A DNA stretch of 64,000 bases from Streptomyces sp. NBC_00335 (GTDB taxonomy: Bacteria > Actinomycetota > Actinomycetes > Streptomycetales > Streptomycetaceae): positions 1,612,001 to 1,676,000 of the forward strand of contig NZ_CP108006.1 of the NCBI RefSeq assembly GCF_036127095.1. Reading direction: 5' to 3'. A model generated the notes under the pieces. The model was not told where the DNA came from and ran no database searches. It was given only the letters and a program-made list of their open reading frames with translations. Of this stretch, positions 40,201 to 48,873 are shown piece by piece. The stretch's first letter is position 1; every line of letters starts with the position of its first letter. The translations under genes were made by a program, and so were the position numbers.

Positions 40201-41532
40201 TACCTCTGGGCCGGCCAGGCGATCTGGGTGATCCGCGACTTCGTCACCGGCGCCCCCAAGCCCGCGCAGAAGGTCTTCCAGACCACGCCGCGCGTGCAGC
40301 TCATCGGCGGTTTCGACGCCGACGGCGCGCTGCTCGCCATCAAGGTGCAGGGCCAGGACTCGGGCCTGTACGTGAGCCGTGACGGGGGCCGCAGCGTCGA
40401 GAAGACCAGCCGCACCTTCAGCGGTCTGGTCGACGTCTCCGGCGGCGACATCTACCAGGACGACCTGAGCGGAACCGGCGCCCTGAGCCGCGACGGCGGG
40501 CGTACGTGGACCACGACCGCGCAGCCCGTACCGGGTTCGGTGGTCTACGACTACGACCGCTGGGCCGACGGCTCCCACACGATCGGCTCCGGCGGCGCCG
40601 GTCTCTTCCGCTCCACCCGGGAGGGCGGCTACCGAAGGATCGGTGTCCAGGGCGAGTCCGTGCCCGCGCTGGCGACCTTCGGGAACCAGCTCCTCGCCGG
40701 GACCTCGGTCGGCACCTACCGCACCACGGTGCCCGCCGCGAACCCCGAGTGGGGTGCGGCGGAGCGCGAGGGCACGACCGGTAGCAATGTCGTCGGCTTC
40801 CAGCCGTCCGCTGCGGACCCGAAGTCCGGCTGGCAACTGGTCAACCACCTCTACAACGTGGTGCTGCAGAAGACCGCGGACGCCGGCCGGACCTGGTCGG
40901 ACGTGGCCACGCGCGAGGCGAACGGCACCGCGTTCCTGGTCGACCCCGGGAACCCGGACCGGATGATGATCTCGTACAAGAGCTCCGACTCGGCGGGCCT
41001 GTACACCACCACCGACGGCGGAGCCCACTGGAAGACCTTCGACCAGGGCCGCTACTACGACACCATCGTGGCCGACCCCGGCAAGCCCGGGCGGATCTGG
41101 TTCGGCGGCTGGTGGGGGCTGTTCCACTCGGACGACTTCGGGGCCACCATGACCCGGGTGTCCGAAGCCGAGGTGCACGCCATCGAGTTCACGGCGGGCG
41201 CCATGGTCACGGGCGGCCAGGCGATCCGGGTCAGCAAGGACGGCGGCAAGACCTTCACCAAGGCCGACACCGGCGCCCTGCGGATCAGCGTCTCCGACCT
41301 CCTCAAGGTCGGCAACACCCTCTACGCGGGCACCAGCACCCGCTGGATGGACTTCACCCCCACCGGCGGGCGCGGTGTGCTGCGCTCCACCGACTCCGGG
41401 CTGACCTGGCACAACGTCTCCCGCTCGATGCCGAACAAGGACGTGCTGTCCCTGGCGGCCTCGCCCGACGGCCGGTACCTCTTCGCCGGCGTCGACCAGG
41501 GCGGCGTCCACCGCCTGGAGCTGGACGACTGA
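37225..41532 (+). CDS. secreted S8 subtilisin-like protease with long BNR/propeller-like C-terminus
   Basis: The 1435-aa protein has a signal peptide (residues 1-30, ending PPAVAA) and an inhibitor-like propeptide (QRVIVELEG... to about 140). The catalytic triad is intact: VIDTGVDYTHPD with Asp177, NGHGTHVAG with His216 and SGTSMASP with Ser566. A PA-like insert lies between His and Ser. After about residue 620 come an Ig-like region and then repeated BNR/sortilin-like units such as LTTDGGKNWQQRG, VSRDRGATWTP, LSRDGGRTWTT and STDSGLTWHN, predicting a beta-propeller for substrate binding. No membrane anchor is seen. It is the sole plus-strand gene opposite the regulator at 36162, and a 12-bp terminator follows. 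Confidence 0.88.
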   Translation: MGHSHRRTAHMGLVAAVLGGLLVSVPPAVAAPDPEPDPASQGTQRVIVELEGAAGLEAAAGSAKNAGNAKAAEVTAARKNLTGKHDALLAGAKDAGVTAKSVRRHTLLLNAVAMTVGAQDLAKLRKLPGVKSVSPAGTSRALDTDANEVVGNPALWAREDPGGAKVTGKGVTVAVIDTGVDYTHPDLGGGFGEGHKVVGGWDFVDNDANPMDDNGHGTHVAGIVAGKAAASGGITGAAPDAELLAYKVLGANGSGDDSGIIAAIEAAIDPANPHRADIINMSLGNSAGTASDPLSRAASAAVDAGALVFASAGNSGPGYWTVGSPAAAPGVIAVGASTSGIRLPVLTVAGDTLQSYRGGRSANPPAAPVTAGVVNIGMGTAEDWAKAGDVTGKVVLYAIPPAVNPYDVWSEELETWREAERRGAAALVGGVGGGGGPVVLGGKSRANPLQPQREGAPARTAAAGRSEVLLGATPAESGDSLRLDRLVVAGVDPETGGRLASLAESGGTLVLGGRDSTDEMASFSSRGPDSERLGLKPEIVAPGVEILSAVPKSIEPTGYRRMSGTSMASPLAAGSAALLRQLHPDRPADRLRAEVIGSAKPLDGPDLQSQGSGRLDTAAAARTGLYASPATVSFGLAHMDQPKVTGSREVTFHNTGGAPLRGKVTVTGPATVTPDHVDIPAGGTAKVTLTVERDRPDVTDYATNYLSGRVTLTPETPGEGGALTVPYLMAAIPLYVDPAEDPSNDGSTTVYVYSPTPLTTPPVLTVTPPKGKAYTKATAPTSDPSYYRADFTGLGSGVHTMTARATTSTAVRQYGTGAFEVTLAASKAKNWKAVGPNSAVGTTQLAPGAPDRAVMTLGTRPGAWLTTDGGKNWQQRGHTPVSNALTEPSLVIDSRNPNRWWEAVVSAHPSAFPEGGALMRTEDSGRSWERMAGPPAPITELSADARTRVLLATSEYTGERFVSRDRGATWTPVDLTGITGYVAKSVIGGDDLYLWAGQAIWVIRDFVTGAPKPAQKVFQTTPRVQLIGGFDADGALLAIKVQGQDSGLYVSRDGGRSVEKTSRTFSGLVDVSGGDIYQDDLSGTGALSRDGGRTWTTTAQPVPGSVVYDYDRWADGSHTIGSGGAGLFRSTREGGYRRIGVQGESVPALATFGNQLLAGTSVGTYRTTVPAANPEWGAAEREGTTGSNVVGFQPSAADPKSGWQLVNHLYNVVLQKTADAGRTWSDVATREANGTAFLVDPGNPDRMMISYKSSDSAGLYTTTDGGAHWKTFDQGRYYDTIVADPGKPGRIWFGGWWGLFHSDDFGATMTRVSEAEVHAIEFTAGAMVTGGQAIRVSKDGGKTFTKADTGALRISVSDLLKVGNTLYAGTSTRWMDFTPTGGRGVLRSTDSGLTWHNVSRSMPNKDVLSLAASPDGRYLFAGVDQGGVHRLELDD

Positions 41533-41550
41533 GGTCGCCCTTCACGGTTC

Positions 41551-41595
41551 GGAGCGTCACGGTCCGGAGCCTCGCGGTCCGGGCCGTGACGCTCC
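41551..41595. terminator. terminator hairpin after the subtilase gene
   Basis: GGAGCGTCACGG (41551-41562) pairs perfectly with CCGTGACGCTCC (41584-41595) around a 21-base loop, 18 bases after the subtilase stop codon. Confidence 0.75.
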
Positions 41596-41751
41596 GGGCC
41601 GGTGCGGCCGCCGTACGACAAGGCGGCCGCGCCGGCCCGGACTTCGCGGTCGACGCGATCTTGACAAGTCTTCATGGGCATGACACCAGTGGAAGCCGCA
41701 CCACTCCACCTCCCGTCAGCGGCACCACACCCCGAAGGGGGCGATCAGCGC

Positions 41752-43041
41752 ATGCCCACGCCTGAGAGCGCGGAACACGACTACGACGTCGTCATCAGCG
41801 GAGCCAGCCTCGCGGGCAGTGCCGCGGCGATCCTGCTCGCCCGGCGCGGCGTCCGCGTCGCACTGCTGGAGCGCCGATCGGACCCAGGGGCGTACAAGGT
41901 GCTGTGCACCCACTCCATCACCGCCAACGCCCATCCGGTGCTGGACGAACTCGGGCTCCTCCCCGCCCTGAAGGAGGCCGGAGCCCTCGGCAACGAGGCC
42001 CGCTGGTACACCCGTTGGGGATGGATCGAGCCGAAGGCGGCCCCGGGAGGACCCGAGTTGCCGCACGGGTACAACGTCCGGCGCAGCACCCTCGACCCGT
42101 TGATCAGGTCCCGTGCCGAGCAGACCCCCGGCGTCGATCTGCTGCTCGGCCACCGCGTGACCGGGCTGCTCCGGGAAGCCGGACGGACGGTCGGGGTCCG
42201 CGCGTCGACCCCGCACGGCGAGCGCGAGATCCGGGCCCGTCTGGTGGTCGGCGCCGACGGCAAGGACTCGGCCGTGGCGGAGTTCGCCGGGATCCGCACC
42301 CGGAAGTACGAGAACACGCGGTTCGGCTACCTCGCGCACTACCGCGGCCTTCCGCTGCCCGGCGGGGTCGGCCAGACCTGGTTCCTCGAACCGGACATGG
42401 CGTACGCCTTCCCGAACGACGACGGGGTGACCGTCATCGCGGTGCTCCCGGACAAGAAGCGGCTCCCGGCCTTCCGGGAGGACCTGGAGGGCAGCTTCTC
42501 CGCGTTCGTCCGGGCCCTGCCCGAGGCGCCGCCCATCGACTCCGCCGAGCGCGTTTCGAAGATCATCGGCGCGGTCGACTACCCCCTCCTCAACCGCAAG
42601 CCGACCGCACCGGGCATCGCGCTCGTCGGCGACGCCGCCCTCACCGGCGACCCCCTGTGGGGAGTGGGATGCGGGTGGGCCCTGCAGAGCGCGCAGTGGC
42701 TGGCCGAGGCGGTCGCCCCCGCACTGACCGGCCGGGGCGATCTCGACAAGTCGCTCTCCCGGTACGGGCGCAGGCACCAGTGGCGGCTTCGCGGGCACCA
42801 GGGCCTGGCGGTCGACTTCGCCAAGGCCCGTCCGTTCAATCCCGGGGAGAAGCTGGTGTTCTCGGCGGCGGCCCGCGATGCGTCGATGGCGCGGCACATG
42901 CACCGGTTCGCGTCCCGGCTGATCGGTCCGGCGCGCTTCTTGAACCCCCTGGCGCTGGCCAGGGCCTCGGCAGTCAACTTCAGGCATCGCGGGGCGCCCG
43001 GAGCGCCGGACGGTCCGGAGGGCGGCCGGGCGACCGCCTGA
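41752..43041 (+). CDS. FAD-dependent oxidoreductase, geranylgeranyl-reductase-like
   Basis: The 429-aa protein is taken from ATG 41752 (MPTPESAEHDYDVVISGA...), with AAGGGGG upstream; ATGs at 41674 and 41680 are alternatives. DVVISGASLAGSAAAILLAR is the FAD Rossmann motif, LERR ends the first strand, and LVVGADGKDS and GIALVGDAALTGDPLWGVGC are the GD-type FAD contacts. The fold matches GGR-like and PHBH-like flavoproteins. It is monocistronic and convergent with the sensor kinase gene. The substrate may be an isoprenoid or aromatic compound; not decidable here. Confidence 0.75.
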   Translation: MPTPESAEHDYDVVISGASLAGSAAAILLARRGVRVALLERRSDPGAYKVLCTHSITANAHPVLDELGLLPALKEAGALGNEARWYTRWGWIEPKAAPGGPELPHGYNVRRSTLDPLIRSRAEQTPGVDLLLGHRVTGLLREAGRTVGVRASTPHGEREIRARLVVGADGKDSAVAEFAGIRTRKYENTRFGYLAHYRGLPLPGGVGQTWFLEPDMAYAFPNDDGVTVIAVLPDKKRLPAFREDLEGSFSAFVRALPEAPPIDSAERVSKIIGAVDYPLLNRKPTAPGIALVGDAALTGDPLWGVGCGWALQSAQWLAEAVAPALTGRGDLDKSLSRYGRRHQWRLRGHQGLAVDFAKARPFNPGEKLVFSAAARDASMARHMHRFASRLIGPARFLNPLALARASAVNFRHRGAPGAPDGPEGGRATA

Positions 43042-43071
43042 CGGGGATCGGCCCGATACGGCTCGACCGGA

Positions 43072-44319
43072 TCAACTCCGCTGGGCCCCGCGCCCGCTGC
43101 GGGCCGGCAGCAGAACGCGGACGTCGAGTCCCCCGCCCGCGCGGGGCGTGGCCACGATCTCGCCGTGGTGCGTGGCGGTGATCGCCCGGACCACGGCGAG
43201 CCCGAGCCCGAACCCGCTGCCGCGCTCCCGGCCCTGGTGGAACGGTGCGAACAGGGCGGGCACCTCCTCCGGCAGCAGGACGGGGCCGGTGTTGGAGACC
43301 TCCAGGAACACCGTGCCGTCCGCGGCTCCGGTCCTGATCACCGCGGTGCCGTCGTGGTGGTTGTGGCGCACCGCGTTGGCCAGCAGGTTGAGCGCGACCT
43401 GCCGGAGCAGCGCGGGGTCCCCGTCCAGCGGCGCGGGCCCCGCGTCGAGCGTGACCCGGATCCCGGCGCTGCCGGCCTCCTCCGCCAGCTCCTGGGCCGC
43501 GGCCCGGGCGGCGTCCGCCAGATCCGTCGACCGCAGCGCCAGCCCGGCGGTCTCCGCACGCGCCAGGGTCAGCAGGGCCGCGATCAGCCGCTCGATCCGC
43601 ACGTTGGCGTCCAGCGCGCGGAGCACCGAGGGCCGCAGGTCGTCGGGGACCCTGCCGCGGGCCAGGGGGATCTCCAGCGCGGTGCGCAGTACGGTCAGCG
43701 GGGTCCGCAGCTCGTGCGAGGCGTGCGCGGTGAAACTGCGCTGGGCCGTGAAGCTGCGGTCGAGCCGGTCCAGCATGGCGTCGAAGGTGTCGCCGAGTTC
43801 GCGGATCTCGTCGTACGGACCGTCCAGCGCGAGCCGCTCGTCCAGGCTGCTGCCGGTGCTGATCCGCCGTGCGGCCGCGGTCACCTGGTGGAGCCGGAGC
43901 AGGGAGCGGTGGCTCGCCCACCAGGCCAGCAGGGCGGCGAGCGCCGTGAAGACGGTGAGCAGCACCGCGGAGCGGGCCAGCAGGTCGCCCAGGATGGCGT
44001 GCTGGAAGTTGTCGAAGGCCTCGGCTGGGGTCGTGAGGGCGGCCTGAGTGGACCCCGGGGGTACGTCGGCGGTCCCCGGGGGCACCTCGGCCGCCTCCGG
44101 GGGCACCTCGACCGTCCCCGAATCGGGGAACGGTGCCTCCGGCATTCCGGCGGACGCGATGATGATGTCGCGGTTGGCCTCGATGAGCTGGCGCGAGCTG
44201 AGCCAGTTCAGCGCCAGCACCCCGCAGCCGAGTACCGCGAAGACTGCCGTGGTCACCAGGGTCAGCCGGGCGCGCAGCGGGAGGCGGCCGGGGCGGAGGC
44301 GGAGGCGAAGGCGGCTCAC
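43072..44319 (-). CDS. two-component sensor histidine kinase
   Basis: The 415-aa protein starts at GTG 44319, overlapping the response regulator stop (GTGA). The N-terminal RLRLRLRPGRLPLRARL is basic, followed by a membrane helix (19-40), an extracellular loop of about 75 residues rich in Pro, Glu and Ala (VEVPPEAAEVPPGTADVPP), a second helix and a HAMP domain. The H-box is FTAHASHELRTPLTV; N-box LLANAVRHN; G-boxes in GSGFGLGLAVVRAI. Membrane-bound kinase that phosphorylates the OmpR-type partner. The divergently placed lipoprotein/ABC operon is its likely target. Confidence 0.9.
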   Translation of the reverse strand: MSRLRLRLRPGRLPLRARLTLVTTAVFAVLGCGVLALNWLSSRQLIEANRDIIIASAGMPEAPFPDSGTVEVPPEAAEVPPGTADVPPGSTQAALTTPAEAFDNFQHAILGDLLARSAVLLTVFTALAALLAWWASHRSLLRLHQVTAAARRISTGSSLDERLALDGPYDEIRELGDTFDAMLDRLDRSFTAQRSFTAHASHELRTPLTVLRTALEIPLARGRVPDDLRPSVLRALDANVRIERLIAALLTLARAETAGLALRSTDLADAARAAAQELAEEAGSAGIRVTLDAGPAPLDGDPALLRQVALNLLANAVRHNHHDGTAVIRTGAADGTVFLEVSNTGPVLLPEEVPALFAPFHQGRERGSGFGLGLAVVRAITATHHGEIVATPRAGGGLDVRVLLPARSGRGAQRS

Positions 44320-44972
44320 AGCCGGTATCCGTAACCGGTGTCGTGCACGATCAGCGGCGGATCGCCGATCTTGCGGCGCAGCGCGTGCACGGTGACCCGG
44401 ACCGCCGTGGTGGCCGGGTCGAGTCCGGTGTCCCACAGCCGCTCCCGCAGTTCCTCGGTGGTGACCGGGGCGCCGTCCGCGGCCAGCAGCAGTTCCAGGA
44501 CGCCCAGTTCCTTCGGCGTCAGGTGCAGCGGGCGGCCGTCGCGTTCGGCGACGCGGCGCACCGTGTCGAGGCTGATTCCGCGCCGGCTGAGCACGACCTC
44601 GGCCCGGCCGGCCGCGGCGCGGCGGCCGAGCGCGCGCAGCCGGGCGACGAGCTCCAGGTAGGAGAAGGGCTTGGTCATGTAGTCGTCGGCGCCCTGACCG
44701 AGACCTTCGACCAGGTCGGACAGGGTGTCCGCGGCGGTGAGCATCAGGATCCGGGCGGGGTGGTCCATCGCGAGGAGCGCGCGGCACACGGCGTCGCCGC
44801 CCAGTCCGGGCAGGTCCCGGTCCAGGATCACCACGTCGTAGTCGGCCTCACCGGTCCGCCGGAGCGCCTCCAGGCCGTCGTGGGCGAGGTCGCAGAGCAT
44901 CCCCTCGTCGCGGAGCCCTTCGGCGAGCATCACGGCCAGTTCCCGCTCGTCCTCGACAATCAGCACCCGCAT
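44316..44972 (-). CDS. OmpR-family response regulator
   Basis: The 218-aa protein starts at ATG 44972 after GGAGCGGG. VLIVEDE at 3-9, Asp51 in VVILDRDLPG as the phosphoacceptor and the Lys of YMTKPF near 101 define the receiver; residues 125-218 form the winged-helix DNA-binding domain (HLTPKELGVLELLLAADG ... TVHALRRKIG). It is translated first in the two-gene operon and partners the kinase. Confidence 0.92.
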   Translation of the reverse strand: MRVLIVEDERELAVMLAEGLRDEGMLCDLAHDGLEALRRTGEADYDVVILDRDLPGLGGDAVCRALLAMDHPARILMLTAADTLSDLVEGLGQGADDYMTKPFSYLELVARLRALGRRAAAGRAEVVLSRRGISLDTVRRVAERDGRPLHLTPKELGVLELLLAADGAPVTTEELRERLWDTGLDPATTAVRVTVHALRRKIGDPPLIVHDTGYGYRL

Positions 44973-45141
44973 CGCGTCCCGCTCCGTTCGCCCGTGCCGC
45001 CGCTGTTCCCTGCGGGCCGGCGCCGGGGACCAGCCTGCCCGCCGGGGGGTTAGCCGGTGGTTAGGCGCGCGATCACCGGTGGCTCACCGCGCGAACCGTA
45101 GAACTTGGGCGTTCATCGGCAACGCTCAGGGAGTGTGGGAC

Positions 45142-45708
45142 ATGCGAAGCTCATCCGCCGCGATACGCGAACGGTCCGTACGAGGTCTACGAGGCCTGCG
45201 CGCACTGCCGGCCGCGGCCGCCACGGCGGCGGTGCTGGCCCTGGCCGGCTGCTCCGCCGCCGCCCCGGCGCCCGAGGTCGCCGGGGGCGAGCGCGGGGGT
45301 CAGAGCAAGCCGCAGGACGACAACGCGGTCCGCCGGGCCTGGGTGGACTGCATGCACAAGCAGGGGCAGACGAGCGTAGAGCAGGACAAGGACGGCAACA
45401 TCGGCTTTCCGGCGGCGAGCACGGACACGGGTCTGCCGTCCGGGTACGACGCCGCGAGCAGGCTGTGCGACGAGAAGGTGCCCGGCATCCACCAGGTCCA
45501 GCAGGCCGACAACGCCAAGTACGTCGAGATGGCCCGCAAGTGGGTCGAATGCGCTCGCAAGAACGGCTACGCCGACATGCCGGACCCCGATCCCAAGGAG
45601 GGCGTGGTCGTCATCCCGCGCGCCGTGTTCGACGCGGCCAAGTGGGACGCCGCCGCGCGCGCCTGCGATGCGCAGTTCCCGCTGCCGGGCTACCGGATCG
45701 GTGAGTGA
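45142..45708 (+). CDS. lipoprotein of unknown function
   Basis: The 188-aa product starts at ATG 45142 behind GGGAG. It has a basic n-region and a lipobox LALAGCS with Cys37. The mature part contains two similar motifs, WVDCMHKQG and WVECARKNG, plus RLCDEKVPG and ARACDAQFP, i.e. paired Cys-containing helices. It would be an extracytoplasmic lipoprotein. Its coding end overlaps the peptidoglycan-binding adaptor gene (GTGA). A decayed relative of the same WxxCM family is at 1148-1605. It may sense or bind envelope-active compounds for the ABC exporter; inference. Confidence 0.75.
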   Translation: MRSSSAAIRERSVRGLRGLRALPAAAATAAVLALAGCSAAAPAPEVAGGERGGQSKPQDDNAVRRAWVDCMHKQGQTSVEQDKDGNIGFPAASTDTGLPSGYDAASRLCDEKVPGIHQVQQADNAKYVEMARKWVECARKNGYADMPDPDPKEGVVVIPRAVFDAAKWDAAARACDAQFPLPGYRIGE

Positions 45709-46919
45709 CCGTGACCCGGACGGTGGAGCCCGTGGAACCCCTTGAACCTGCGGGGCCCCTTCGGCCCGAGGAACCCGCGGAGCCCGCGGAGCCCGCGGAG
45801 CCCGTAGCGCGCCGGAAGAAGCGCGGCAGGGTCCTCGTCCCGCTGCTGCTCGTCGCCGTGCTGGCCGGGGCCGGGGCCGTCGCCGTCGCCCGCCCGTGGG
45901 ACCGCGGCACCGGGGGGACCGAGCGGGACGGCGTGGAGTTCGGCCTCGCCCCGGTGGAGCAGGGCTCGCTGTCCAGCAGCATCCAGCTCACCGGCTCGCT
46001 CGTGTACGACGCGCCCACCCCCGTCCTCCCGGCCGGCAGGGGCACCCTCACGGGGCTGCCGGCCGTCGGCGCCGTCGTCAAGGCCGGACAGAGGCTCTAC
46101 GAGGTGGACGGACAGCCGGTGGTGCTGATGGTCGGCGACCGCCCGATGTGGCGCGATCTGGGCCCGGGTGTTCCCGCCGGCTCCGACGTGGAGCAGCTGA
46201 AGCGCAACCTGCTCCGGCTGGGCCACGCCAAGGGACTCGGCTTGGCCGCCGACCGGAAGTTCACCCCGGACACCGCCACTGCCGTGAAGCGCTGGCAGAA
46301 GTCCCTGGGCCTGAAGGAGACCGGCACGGTCCCCCTCGGCGGCATCACCATGCTGCCGCAGGAATCCGTACGCGTGCAGCAGGTCGGCGCGCAGCTCGGC
46401 GCGGCCCTTGCCGGTTCCCCGGTCATGACCGTCACCCGCGAGGGTCTGGTGGTCACCGCGCAGCCGGCCGAGAACCAGCTCTCCCGGTTCAAGCCGGACG
46501 GGCGGGTCCGGGTCAAACTGGCCGACGGCTCCGCCGTCGACGGCCGCATCCGTTCGCTGATCCGCGGCTCAGGCTCCGGCTCCGGCTCCGGCGGGGAGGG
46601 CGGCGGCTCCGGCGAGGGCCAGGGCCAGGGCCAGGGTGGAGCCAAGACCACCGTGACGATCGTGCTCGACGCCCAGGAACAGGCGCAGCGGGCAGGGCAG
46701 TCCACGGTCTCGATCACCGTGGTGGGCGACACCGCCGAGCACGCGCTCATCGTTCCGGTCACCGCGTTGCTCGCCCTGGACGGCGGCGGCTACGGCGTGC
46801 GGGTCTCCGACGGCCCCACCCCACGGCTGGTCAAGGTCCAGCTCGGCCTGATAGCCGACGCGAAGGCGCAGATCACGGGCGACGTCCGGCCCGGCGCGCA
46901 GGTGGTGATCCCGAAGTGA
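45705..46919 (+). CDS. membrane adaptor with peptidoglycan-binding domain (HlyD-like)
   Basis: The 404-aa protein starts at GTG 45705. A Pro/Glu-rich cytosolic N-terminus encoded by a 9-bp repeat (EPAEPAEPAEP) precedes one membrane helix (about 42-63). The outer part has a barrel/biotinyl-like segment (GSLVYDAPTPVLPAGRGTLT), a PG_binding_1 domain around VEQLKRNLLRLG to TVPLGG (about 165-210), and a beta-barrel region interrupted by a Gly/Ser linker (about 288-310, RGSGSGSGSGG). This is the adaptor type of Streptomyces MacA-like exporters, linking the ABC permease to the cell wall. Overlaps both neighbours by four bases. Confidence 0.8.
   Translation: MTVTRTVEPVEPLEPAGPLRPEEPAEPAEPAEPVARRKKRGRVLVPLLLVAVLAGAGAVAVARPWDRGTGGTERDGVEFGLAPVEQGSLSSSIQLTGSLVYDAPTPVLPAGRGTLTGLPAVGAVVKAGQRLYEVDGQPVVLMVGDRPMWRDLGPGVPAGSDVEQLKRNLLRLGHAKGLGLAADRKFTPDTATAVKRWQKSLGLKETGTVPLGGITMLPQESVRVQQVGAQLGAALAGSPVMTVTREGLVVTAQPAENQLSRFKPDGRVRVKLADGSAVDGRIRSLIRGSGSGSGSGGEGGGSGEGQGQGQGGAKTTVTIVLDAQEQAQRAGQSTVSITVVGDTAEHALIVPVTALLALDGGGYGVRVSDGPTPRLVKVQLGLIADAKAQITGDVRPGAQVVIPK
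45771..45803 (+). repeat. 9-bp repeat encoding Glu-Pro-Ala
   Basis: Tandem GCGGAGCCC units code for EPA repeats in the N-terminus of the adaptor protein; copy number may vary without breaking the frame. Confidence 0.7.
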
Positions 46920-47644
46920 CGGCTCCCTTCGCGGCGAACGCCGCCCCCGTCCTGGAGTTGTCCGCCATCGTCAAGGAGTACCCGGGCACGCCGCCGCTGC
47001 GGATCCTGCACGGCATCGACCTCACCGTCGAAGCCGGTGAACTCCTCGCCGTCGTCGGCCCGTCCGGCTCCGGCAAGTCCACCCTCCTCGCACTGCTCGG
47101 CTCGCTCGACCGGCCCACCTCGGGCCGGCTCCGCTTCGAGGGCCGCGATCTGGCCGGCCTGTCCGACCGGGAGCTGGCCGCGCTGCGGGCGCACCGGATC
47201 GGTTTCGTGTTCCAGCAGTTCTTCCTGCTGTCCGGACTCACCACGGTCGAGAACGTCGCGACCGGGCTGCTGTACGCCGGGGCGCCGGTCTCCGAGCGGC
47301 GCGCGCGGGCCGTCGAGGCGCTGCGCGCCGTGGGCCTCGGGCACCGGCTGGACCACCATCCCGACCAGCTCTCGGGCGGTGAGAAGCAGCGCGTGGCGAT
47401 CGCCCGCGCGCTGATCGGCCGCCCGGCGCTGCTGCTCGCCGACGAGCCCACCGGGGCCCTGGACAGTGTGTCCGGCGCCGCCGTGGTCGAGCTTCTGCAC
47501 ACCCTCAACGCGGGCGGCACCACGGTGGTGGTCATCACCCACGACCGTTCGCTGGCCGCCTCGTTCCCCCGGCGGGTCGGCATCCAGGACGGCCGCATCG
47601 AGTTCGACGAACATCTCCCGGAGCCCGCCGGAGCCGGCCGATGA
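46916..47644 (+). CDS. ABC transporter ATP-binding protein (MacB/LolD type)
   Basis: The 242-aa protein starts at GTG 46916, overlapping the adaptor stop. Walker A GPSGSGKST is at 48-56, Q-loop FQQ near 99, signature LSGGE at 152-156, Walker B LLLADEP at 172-178, and the switch His in VVVITHD. The sequence belongs to the LolD/MacB family, which uses ATP to drive mechanotransmission. It pairs with the permease that overlaps its stop. Confidence 0.9.
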   Translation: MTAPFAANAAPVLELSAIVKEYPGTPPLRILHGIDLTVEAGELLAVVGPSGSGKSTLLALLGSLDRPTSGRLRFEGRDLAGLSDRELAALRAHRIGFVFQQFFLLSGLTTVENVATGLLYAGAPVSERRARAVEALRAVGLGHRLDHHPDQLSGGEKQRVAIARALIGRPALLLADEPTGALDSVSGAAVVELLHTLNAGGTTVVVITHDRSLAASFPRRVGIQDGRIEFDEHLPEPAGAGR

Positions 47645-48873
47645 AGCACCGACCGAGGAAGGGCGGACCTATGCGGGGCCGACCGATGGAGATGCCTCGC
47701 ACCCGGCTGCGCCCCATGGACCTGCTGCGCCTGGGCATGATCGGGCCGCGTACCCGCAAGATGCGTACCGCCCTGTCCGCGCTGGGCATCTCGCTGGGCA
47801 TCGCCGCCGTGGTCGCGGTCACCGGCATCTCGAACTCCAACCAGCAGCACCTGCTGGCACGGCTGGACCAGCTCGGCTCCAACCTGATCACCGTGGCCCC
47901 CGGCAAGGGGCCCGACCAGCAGCCGGTGCCGCTCCCGCTCACCGCGGAGAAGATGCTCTCCGCCATCGCGCCCGTGCAGCGGACCACCGCCACCGGGGCC
48001 ACCAAGGCCCAGGTGTACCGCAACGACCTGGTGCCGGCGCAGCAGACCGGCAGCCTCACCGTGCTGGCCGCGCGCCTCAACCTGCTGGAGGTGCTGCGCG
48101 CCGAACTGCACACCGGCCGGTGGCTGGACGCCGCGAGCGAGAACCTCCCGGTGACCGTGCTCGGCGACCAGGCCGCCCAGCGCCTCGGCGTCACCGGACC
48201 GGGCGAACGGGTGTGGCTGGGCGGACAGTGGTACCAGGTCCTCGGCATCCTCGCTCCGAACGAACTCGCCCCCGAACTGGGCACCGCGGCCCTGGTCGGC
48301 TGGCCCCAGGCGGTCGCCCACCTGGGAGCGGACGGCAGCGCCGCGACCGTCTACCTGCGGTCGTACTCCGAACGCGTGCCCCAGGTCCAGGCGGTGGCCG
48401 CGGCCAGCGCGAACCCCGCCAGCCCGACCATGGTCGCGGTGAGCCGGCCGTCCGATCTCCTGCTGGCCCGCACCGAGACGGAGAACAGCCTCACCGCACT
48501 CGTACTCGTCCTGGCCGGCGTGGCGTTGCTGGTGGGCGGTGTCGGGATCGCCAACACGATGGTCGTCGGCGTCATGGAACGCCGCGGCGAGATCGGGCTG
48601 CGCCGCGCCCTGGGCGCCCGGGGCGGCCAGATCTCGGCGCAATTCCTGCTGGAGGCCGTGCTGATGGGCTTCATCGGCGGGATGGGCGGGCTGCTCCTCG
48701 GCAGCCTGACCGTGTACGGCTACGCGCTGGTCCAGGGCTGGCCCGCGGCCATCCCGCTCTACACCCTGGTCGCCGGGCCCTCGGTCTCGGTGGTGGTGGC
48801 CGCCCTGGCCGGGCTCTATCCGGCGCTGCGGGCCGCCCGGGCCTCCCCCACGGACGCGCTGCGCTCGGCGTGA
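47641..48873 (+). CDS. ABC transporter permease (MacB/FtsX-like)
   Basis: The 410-aa protein starts at ATG 47641; internal ATGs at codons 11 and 16 are possible alternatives. One membrane helix (about 45-62, TALSALGISLGIAAVVAVTG) is followed by an extracytoplasmic MacB-like periplasmic core domain (65-275) and three more helices (about 284-308, 335-365, 375-398), which is the FtsX/MacB topology. With the adaptor, ATPase and lipoprotein it forms an exporter or envelope-stress pump under the divergent two-component system. Confidence 0.88.
   Translation: MKHRPRKGGPMRGRPMEMPRTRLRPMDLLRLGMIGPRTRKMRTALSALGISLGIAAVVAVTGISNSNQQHLLARLDQLGSNLITVAPGKGPDQQPVPLPLTAEKMLSAIAPVQRTTATGATKAQVYRNDLVPAQQTGSLTVLAARLNLLEVLRAELHTGRWLDAASENLPVTVLGDQAAQRLGVTGPGERVWLGGQWYQVLGILAPNELAPELGTAALVGWPQAVAHLGADGSAATVYLRSYSERVPQVQAVAAASANPASPTMVAVSRPSDLLLARTETENSLTALVLVLAGVALLVGGVGIANTMVVGVMERRGEIGLRRALGARGGQISAQFLLEAVLMGFIGGMGGLLLGSLTVYGYALVQGWPAAIPLYTLVAGPSVSVVVAALAGLYPALRAARASPTDALRSA

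Noticed and set aside
37234..41511. 1425-codon frame antisense to the subtilase
   Set aside because: The plus-strand protein has an intact catalytic triad and signal peptide; the antisense product has no domain.
41661..41666. TTGACA as a -35 box upstream of the flavoprotein at 41752
   Set aside because: No acceptable -10 lies 16-19 bases downstream (CACCAG/ACCAGT), so I do not list it as a promoter.
45896..46915. Open frame upstream of and in frame with the ABC ATPase
   Set aside because: It is a shadow of the adaptor gene; the ATPase begins at GTG 46916 with a 4-base overlap.
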